Shown here: in pieces, positions 7,081-11,553 of the stretch
Position numbering within the stretch: position 1 is the first letter of the stretch
How the letters are laid out: each line of letters begins with the position of its first letter
Assembly: GCA_022600395.1 (NCBI GenBank)
Contig: JAHZKM010000032.1
Span: forward strand, 1-11,553
Source: Pseudomonadota bacterium
Lineage (GTDB): Bacteria > Pseudomonadota > Gammaproteobacteria > PS1 > Pseudothioglobaceae
DNA length: 11,553 bases
Reading direction: 5' to 3'
Position numbers and translations under genes: made by a program
Notes under the pieces: model-generated
Database searches by the model: none
What the model was told of the DNA's origin: nothing
What the model saw: only the letters and a program-made list of their open reading frames with translations

Positions 7081-8634
7081 ATGATATTTTCATTGATTAA
7101 TAAATACGCACCGAGTAATGCCAAAAATGATATTTTATCTGGCTTAACAGTTGCTCTAGCTTTAGTGCCAGAAGCGGTTGCATTCGCTATCATTGCTGGC
7201 GTTAATCCATTAGTTGGCTTGTATGCCGCTTTTACTATGGGCTTAGTGACTTCAATCGCTGGTGGTCGTCCAGGCATGATTTCTGGTGCAACTGGTGCAA
7301 TTGCTGTAGTGATTGCTCCTTTAATTGCTTTAATTATTGATCAAGGTGGCACACTGGAACAAGCCACAGAATATTTGTTTGCCGCAGTCATTTTGGCTGG
7401 TATCTTGCAAATATTGTTTGGTGTGCTTAAATTAGGTAAATTTATTCGCTTGGTTCCTCACCCTGTTTTCTTAGGTTTTGTTAATGGCATAGCTTTAGTT
7501 ATCTTTGCTGGGCAAATTAAACAATTTGAATTAGAAGATGGCTCTTGGATTACAGGAGAGCCTCTAATAACTATGCTTGCAATAGCTGCTGCAACAATGG
7601 CAGTTATTTATTATTTGCCAAAAATTACCAAAACTTTGCCTGCTATCTTGGTTGCGGTTATTGCAGGCACTTTAGCGGTAATATTACTAGGTATTGAAAC
7701 TCGTACTGTGGGTGATATTGCCTCAATCAAGGGCGGCTTTCCATCGCTGAATATCCCAAATGTTCCATTTGACTGGGATATGCTCACATTGATTTTTCCT
7801 TTTGCTGTGACTATTGCAGCAGTAGGCTTAATTGAAAGCCTACTAACTTTAAATCTAATAGACGATATAACTGAAACAACAGGAAAGCCAAACCGTGAAA
7901 GTGTTGGTCAAGGCCTTGCAAACTCAGCAACTGGTCTTTTTGGTGGCATGGGTGGTTGTGCTATGGTGGGACAAAGCATTATTAATGTCAAATCAGGCGG
8001 ACGTGGACGTCTATCTGGTGTTGTTGCATCACTGGCACTACTAGCTTTTATTGTTTATTTATCTGAATATGTGGAAATGATACCCATCGCCGTTTTGGTT
8101 GGCGTTATGATGATGGTGGTTATCGGCACCTTCCAATGGTGTACGCTTAGATTATTTGGAAGAATACCTGTGCTTGATGTTATTACCGGTATTTCGGTCG
8201 CAGTAATCACTCTATGGACTAGCGATCTAGCCTTAGCAGTTGTGGTGGGTGTTATTCTATCTGCATTGTCGTTTGCCTGGGAATCAGCCAGCAAGATTTA
8301 CATCAGTAAAGAGCAAACCAATGATGGAGACAACATTTATAAAGTTAAAGGCACTTTATTTTTCGCATCAAAAGAACACTTTCAAGAATTATTTGATCCT
8401 AAATCAGATACAGATAATGTATATGTTGATTTCGAAGAGGCCAGAGCGTTAGACCATTCTGCCATTCAAGCGATTGATAAATTAGCCGAACGCTACAAAC
8501 GAGTTGGAAAAACACTTCATTTACAGCATTTAAGTGCTGAATGTCGGTTACTCTTAAAAACGGCTAAGCATCTTGTTGAAGTGAATATCCTAGAGGATCC
8601 AAAATATCATGTCGCTGATGACAAAATTTCTTAA
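7081..8634 (+). CDS. SulP/SLC26-family anion transporter with STAS domain
   Basis: This 517-residue inner-membrane carrier probably moves sulfate, bicarbonate or a similar anion. The membrane part spans residues of about 15-405 and opens with the family signature VALALVPEAVAFAIIAGVNP (24-43), followed by GLYAAF, then GRPGMISGATGA and VPHPVFLGFVNGIALVIFAG. A conserved block at TTGKPNRESVGQGLAN and GGMGGCAMVGQSIIN marks the second half. The C-terminal STAS domain (about 418-505) includes VYVDFEEARALDHSAI with Asp458-His459-Ser460 at the place where related domains can be phosphorylated. A good Shine-Dalgarno AAGGA (7070-7074) lies 6 bases from the ATG. In a sulfur oxidiser it could export sulfate or take up bicarbonate for carbon fixation; the sequence does not decide between these. 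E. coli DauA/YchM and cyanobacterial BicA are distant relatives with different substrates. There is no clear terminator after it. Confidence 0.92.
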   Translation: MIFSLINKYAPSNAKNDILSGLTVALALVPEAVAFAIIAGVNPLVGLYAAFTMGLVTSIAGGRPGMISGATGAIAVVIAPLIALIIDQGGTLEQATEYLFAAVILAGILQILFGVLKLGKFIRLVPHPVFLGFVNGIALVIFAGQIKQFELEDGSWITGEPLITMLAIAAATMAVIYYLPKITKTLPAILVAVIAGTLAVILLGIETRTVGDIASIKGGFPSLNIPNVPFDWDMLTLIFPFAVTIAAVGLIESLLTLNLIDDITETTGKPNRESVGQGLANSATGLFGGMGGCAMVGQSIINVKSGGRGRLSGVVASLALLAFIVYLSEYVEMIPIAVLVGVMMMVVIGTFQWCTLRLFGRIPVLDVITGISVAVITLWTSDLALAVVVGVILSALSFAWESASKIYISKEQTNDGDNIYKVKGTLFFASKEHFQELFDPKSDTDNVYVDFEEARALDHSAIQAIDKLAERYKRVGKTLHLQHLSAECRLLLKTAKHLVEVNILEDPKYHVADDKIS

Positions 8635-8665
8635 TTTTTTTAAAAATTAAAGCCTACAATTTGTC

Positions 8666-8694
8666 TTGATTAATGCCATAAATTACTTTATATT
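8666..8694 (+). promoter_or_regulatory. Candidate sigma-70 promoter for the exported sHSP
   Basis: TTGATT (8666-8671) and TATATT (8689-8694) are 17 bases apart and about 38 bases before the start codon at 8733. I looked for a heat-shock (sigma-32) pattern and did not find one with proper spacing. Confidence 0.5.
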
Positions 8695-8732
8695 ATGAAT
8701 TTTTTAATTTCATTTATTAACTGAGGATGGAT

Positions 8733-9224
8733 ATGAAAAATACACCAATAATCGCACTACTTTTCGCAACTAGCGTTATGGCTAATCAGCCATATAATCA
8801 TAATTTTTTTAATCAAGACTTTAACCAAGGCGTTTGGTCAAACTTTAATCAACAATTTCAGCAATTTAATAACGAAATGCGCGCCATGCAAAATCGTAAT
8901 ATTTTTGGCGCACAAACCAAGCGATATTTTGACGAGCAATCTAATCGTTACATGATTGAAATTGCAGTGCAAGGCTTGGCTAAAAAAGATCTAGACATTA
9001 CGAGTGAAAATGGCATGATTCATATCAAGGGTCATGTAAAAAAATTAGAAAAAATGGGTAATAATACTCGCTCTTCTTCGAATCAATTTGCACAAACTTA
9101 TTCTCTACCAAACGATGCAGATGCAAACAATATTGATGCGGAATTTAAAGATAACTCTTTGTTTATCTCAATTCCAAAATTAACAAAAATAACCCCTGCT
9201 GTTAAGCAAATAATTATTAAATAA
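8733..9224 (+). CDS. Exported small heat-shock protein (Hsp20/alpha-crystallin domain)
   Basis: The product (163 residues) is probably a periplasmic ATP-independent holdase chaperone. I place the start at ATG 8733, not the in-frame ATG 8727: TGAGGA (8722-8727) is well spaced only for the second, and it yields a clean signal peptide MKNTPIIALLFATSVMA with cleavage after Ala17; no lipobox Cys is present. Residues 18-57 are Asn/Gln-rich (19 of 40) with interspersed Phe and Trp. The alpha-crystallin domain runs from about 63 to 150: RYFDEQSNRYMIEIAVQGLA, then DLDITSENGMIHIKGHVKK, then FAQTYSLPNDADANNIDAEF and NSLFISIPK, which carries the family's 'A.(F/Y).(D/N)G.L.I.(I/V)PK' end (here with Asp-Asn-Ser in place of the usual Asn-Gly). 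The tail KQIIIK resembles the C-terminal IxI anchor used in sHSP oligomers. Classical sHSPs such as IbpA are cytoplasmic, so export is the unusual point. It converges tail to tail with queE, only 4 bases apart. Confidence 0.85.
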   Translation: MKNTPIIALLFATSVMANQPYNHNFFNQDFNQGVWSNFNQQFQQFNNEMRAMQNRNIFGAQTKRYFDEQSNRYMIEIAVQGLAKKDLDITSENGMIHIKGHVKKLEKMGNNTRSSSNQFAQTYSLPNDADANNIDAEFKDNSLFISIPKLTKITPAVKQIIIK

Positions 9225-9228
9225 ACAT

Positions 9229-9867
9229 CTATTTACCTTTTTCATCTCCCCAAAGTAATTTATGCATTTGTACCTGCATGCGCACATTTAATTGGGCATC
9301 AATAATCCAATCGGCTAATTGCGTTGGAGTAATTTGATCAAACACTGGAGAGAATAGAACGCCTGCTTGAGTAGGATACTGCTTTAAAGTATCAACGCTC
9401 CAGTTAAAATCATGGCGCGATCCGATAACAAATTTAAGTTGATCTTTTTCTTGAAGTTTTTCAATATTACTATACAAGTTTTGACTTTCTTCATTAGAAC
9501 TAGGTGTTTTAATATCCATTACGATAGAAACACCTGGATTAACCTCTGAAATATCAATACTGCCACTAGTTTCTAAGCTAACGTGATAGTTGTCTTTGAT
9601 TAATGTGTCTAACAAAATATGGCAATTTATTTGTGCCAAAGGTTCACCACCTGTAACGCACACATAACGAGTATTATATTGACCAACTTTGGCCATAACC
9701 GCATCAACACCCATAAGATTGTTACCCTTAAAAGCGTACTCAGTATCACAATAAGAACAGCGCAGTGGACAGCCTGTTAGGCGAATAAAGACACTAGGCA
9801 GTCCTACTTCTCTCGCCTCACCTTGTAGTGAATAAAAAATTTCGGTAATATTTAGATCTGTATTCAT
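9229..9867 (-). CDS. queE: 7-carboxy-7-deazaguanine synthase
   Basis: This radical SAM enzyme converts 6-carboxytetrahydropterin to 7-carboxy-7-deazaguanine in the preQ0/queuosine pathway for tRNA modification; it acts in the cytoplasm. The 212-residue length is normal. Visible landmarks: [10 protein letters not shown] (9-18, substrate/SAM region), the CxxxCxxC iron-sulfur motif Cys33-Cys37-Cys40 in [16 protein letters not shown], the SAM-binding VTGGEPLAQ (71-79), LETSGS, and the family C-terminal block [10 protein letters not shown]. The usual 'SxQGEG' has Ala in place of the last Gly (Gln15-Gly16-Glu17-Ala18). Its ATG overlaps the uvrB TGA in an ATGA arrangement and it lacks a clear Shine-Dalgarno, so it is probably translated by coupling from uvrB. 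No other que gene is in the window. Confidence 0.93.
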   Translation of the reverse strand: MNTDLNITEIFYSLQGEAREVGLPSVFIRLTGCPLRCSYCDTEYAFKGNNLMGVDAVMAKVGQYNTRYVCVTGGEPLAQINCHILLDTLIKDNYHVSLETSGSIDISEVNPGVSIVMDIKTPSSNEESQNLYSNIEKLQEKDQLKFVIGSRHDFNWSVDTLKQYPTQAGVLFSPVFDQITPTQLADWIIDAQLNVRMQVQMHKLLWGDEKGK

Positions 9868-11553
9868 AACGCGGTTTTAAATTGAGAATCTTTTAATTTT
9901 TTTATTTGATTGCGAACATCTGCAGCCTTTTCAAACTCTAGATCGCTTGCTAGCTTATACATTTGTTTTTCTAATGATTTAATCTCTTTAGCCAATTGCA
10001 CGGGTGACAATTGATCCATTACCGCTTCGTTATTATCCTCGCTGGTTTCTTCGCTCGTTAAATCTGTTTCTAAAATATTAATAATAGGCTTAACAACGCC
10101 TTTTGGCGTGATGTTATTTTTCTGATTATGTTGCTCTTGTTTTTCACGCCTTCTAAGCGTTTCATCCATGGCTTTTTTCATCGACTTGGTGATTCGATCA
10201 GCATACAAAATTGCCTTACCATTAACGTTTCTAGCTGCCCTACCCATAGTTTGAATAAGTGATCTTTCAGAGCGCAAAAACCCCTCTTTATCTGCATCTA
10301 ATATTGCCACTAAAGATACCTCAGGAATATCTAAACCCTCACGAAGTAAATTAATTCCGACCAATACATCAAACACGCCAAGGCGTAAATCTCGAATAAT
10401 CTCTACTCGTTCAACAGTATCAATATCAGAATGTAGGTAGCGAACTTTCACTCCATGCTCGTTCAAATATTCGCTAAGCTGTTCAGACATTTTTTTTGTC
10501 AATGTGGTTACCAATACACGGTCACCCACTTTTACACGCTTCTTAATTTCACTCAGTAGGTCATCCACCTGAGTGTCCACAGGTCTAACTTCAATTTCAG
10601 GATCTAGCAGCCCTGTTGGGCGCACCACCTGCTCTGCAATTGTAGTAGAAACATCAAACTCATACTGAGATGGCGTTGCTGATACTAAAATAGATTGATG
10701 AATGCGCTCTTCAAACTCATTATATTTTAAAGGTCGATTATCTAGTGCGGAGGGTAGGCGAAATCCAAACTCCACTAATGTCTTTTTTCGCGCTCTGTCG
10801 CCATTGTACATACCGCCAATTTGACTAACAGTTACGTGTGACTCATCCAAAATGATCAGAGAATTTTCAGGTAAATAATCTAGTAAAGTAGGTGGCGGAT
10901 CGCCCGGTTTACGAGAAGATAAGTAGCGTGAATAATTTTCAATACCCGTGCAATATCCCAGTTCACGCATCATCTCGATATCCATATGCACACGCTGAGT
11001 AAGCCTCTGCTCTTCTACGAGCTTATTTAAAGATAACAATTCATCTCGACGCTCTTTAAGCTCTACTTTAATATCATCCAGCATATTTAAAATTTTAGAC
11101 TTTGGCGTCACATAATGCGTTTGCGGATAAATAGTTATTCGTTGTAAAGATTTAAGTCGCTCGCCTGTTAACGGGTCAAACCAATATAATCGCTCAATCT
11201 CTTCATCAAACATCTCAACGCGCAAGGCTTGCTCTTCAGAGTCTGCTGGAAAAATATCAATCACTTCACCTTTGACACGGAAACACCCTCTTAATAAAGT
11301 CACGTCATTACGTGTATATTGCATTTGCGATAAGCGTGACAATATCTCTCTTTGATTGGAGACCTCGCCCACACTTAAATGTAACAACATCGACATATAG
11401 CTCTGCGGATCACCCAAGCCATAAATAGCCGAAACACTAGCAATAATAATAACATCATCACGCTCTAAAAGAGATTTGGTTGCAGATAAGCGCATTTGCT
11501 CAATTTGCTCATTAATTGATGAATCTTTTTCAATAAATGTATCAGACGCTGGC
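9864..11553 (-). CDS. uvrB: Excinuclease ABC subunit B, N-terminus outside window
   Basis: UvrB is the damage-verifying helicase-like subunit of UvrABC nucleotide excision repair. The frame is open to the right edge (first full codon at 11552), giving 562 residues starting [16 protein letters not shown], equivalent to about residue 103 of E. coli UvrB (673 aa). The first ~100 residues, including Walker A and most of the beta-hairpin tyrosines, lie beyond the window. The first internal Met is not the real start. Seen in order: [11 protein letters not shown]; the UvrA-interacting region; the Walker B/DEAD-like [19 protein letters not shown]; helicase motifs [37 protein letters not shown], and QTMGRAARN; then an acidic linker ([15 protein letters not shown]); and a C-terminal UVR motif ([20 protein letters not shown] then [12 protein letters not shown]) that binds UvrC. 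No breaks are seen. It overlaps queE by 4 bases at its 3' end. Confidence 0.97.
   Translation of the reverse strand, partial: PASDTFIEKDSSINEQIEQMRLSATKSLLERDDVIIIASVSAIYGLGDPQSYMSMLLHLSVGEVSNQREILSRLSQMQYTRNDVTLLRGCFRVKGEVIDIFPADSEEQALRVEMFDEEIERLYWFDPLTGERLKSLQRITIYPQTHYVTPKSKILNMLDDIKVELKERRDELLSLNKLVEEQRLTQRVHMDIEMMRELGYCTGIENYSRYLSSRKPGDPPPTLLDYLPENSLIILDESHVTVSQIGGMYNGDRARKKTLVEFGFRLPSALDNRPLKYNEFEERIHQSILVSATPSQYEFDVSTTIAEQVVRPTGLLDPEIEVRPVDTQVDDLLSEIKKRVKVGDRVLVTTLTKKMSEQLSEYLNEHGVKVRYLHSDIDTVERVEIIRDLRLGVFDVLVGINLLREGLDIPEVSLVAILDADKEGFLRSERSLIQTMGRAARNVNGKAILYADRITKSMKKAMDETLRRREKQEQHNQKNNITPKGVVKPIINILETDLTSEETSEDNNEAVMDQLSPVQLAKEIKSLEKQMYKLASDLEFEKAADVRNQIKKLKDSQFKTAL

Noticed and set aside
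8631..8650. Hairpin TTAATTTTT/AAAAATTAA overlapping the SulP stop
   Set aside because: The stem is AT only with a 2-base loop and no following T-run; too weak to call a terminator.
8665..8680. Sigma-32 heat-shock promoter before the sHSP
   Set aside because: CTTGATT is present but the CCAT-like part is far too close; the sigma-70 reading fits better.
8727..8732. Upstream in-frame ATG as the sHSP start
   Set aside because: The Shine-Dalgarno TGAGGA abuts or overlaps this ATG, while it is well placed for the ATG at 8733.
9218..9235. TAAATA/TATTTA stem between the sHSP and queE
   Set aside because: Six A-T pairs only; expected by chance in DNA of this composition.

Overview
The window is AT-rich, gammaproteobacterial DNA. 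UvrB, chorismate synthase, Tas and QueE all read close to their Escherichia coli counterparts. The base composition, short intergenic gaps, a SulP anion transporter and a large Ig/cadherin-repeat surface protein would fit the SUP05/Thioglobus group of sulfur oxidisers and their invertebrate symbionts. That placement is inference; nothing in the window proves it. I see no tRNA, rRNA, CRISPR array, insertion sequence or phage gene.

Layout: (1) 1-1949, minus strand: the 5' part of a long secreted protein built from Ig-like and cadherin-like repeats. It has a TTG start, a signal peptide and two single-base frame breaks, and runs off the left edge. (2) 2103-3143, minus: an aldo/keto reductase of the Tas type. 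It is divergent from 3327-4538, plus: a YbfB/YjiJ-type MFS transporter. A terminator-like hairpin lies between them and a bidirectional terminator sits at the MFS stop codon. (3) 4576-4782, minus: an unrecognised 68-residue coiled-coil-like protein with a good ribosome binding site. It is divergent from 4921-5887, plus: an exported PrxQ/Bcp-type peroxiredoxin followed one base later by a DUF3429-type membrane protein. The divergent promoter region carries two copies of the palindrome TTGTACAA. (4) 5942-7042, plus: aroC, then 7081-8634, plus: a SulP-family transporter with a C-terminal STAS domain. (5) 8733-9224, plus: a small heat-shock (alpha-crystallin) protein that carries a signal peptide and an Asn/Gln-rich N-terminal arm. 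(6) 9229-9867, minus: queE, overlapped by 4 bases by uvrB (9864 to the right edge, minus, N-terminus missing).

Housekeeping functions (aromatic biosynthesis, queuosine precursor synthesis, nucleotide excision repair) are mixed with a theme of envelope protection: a periplasmic peroxiredoxin and a periplasmic sHSP. No obvious multi-gene defence or secondary-metabolite system is present. The less ordinary items are the exported sHSP, the peroxiredoxin/DUF3429 pair with its palindromic divergent promoter, and the frame-broken repeat protein.
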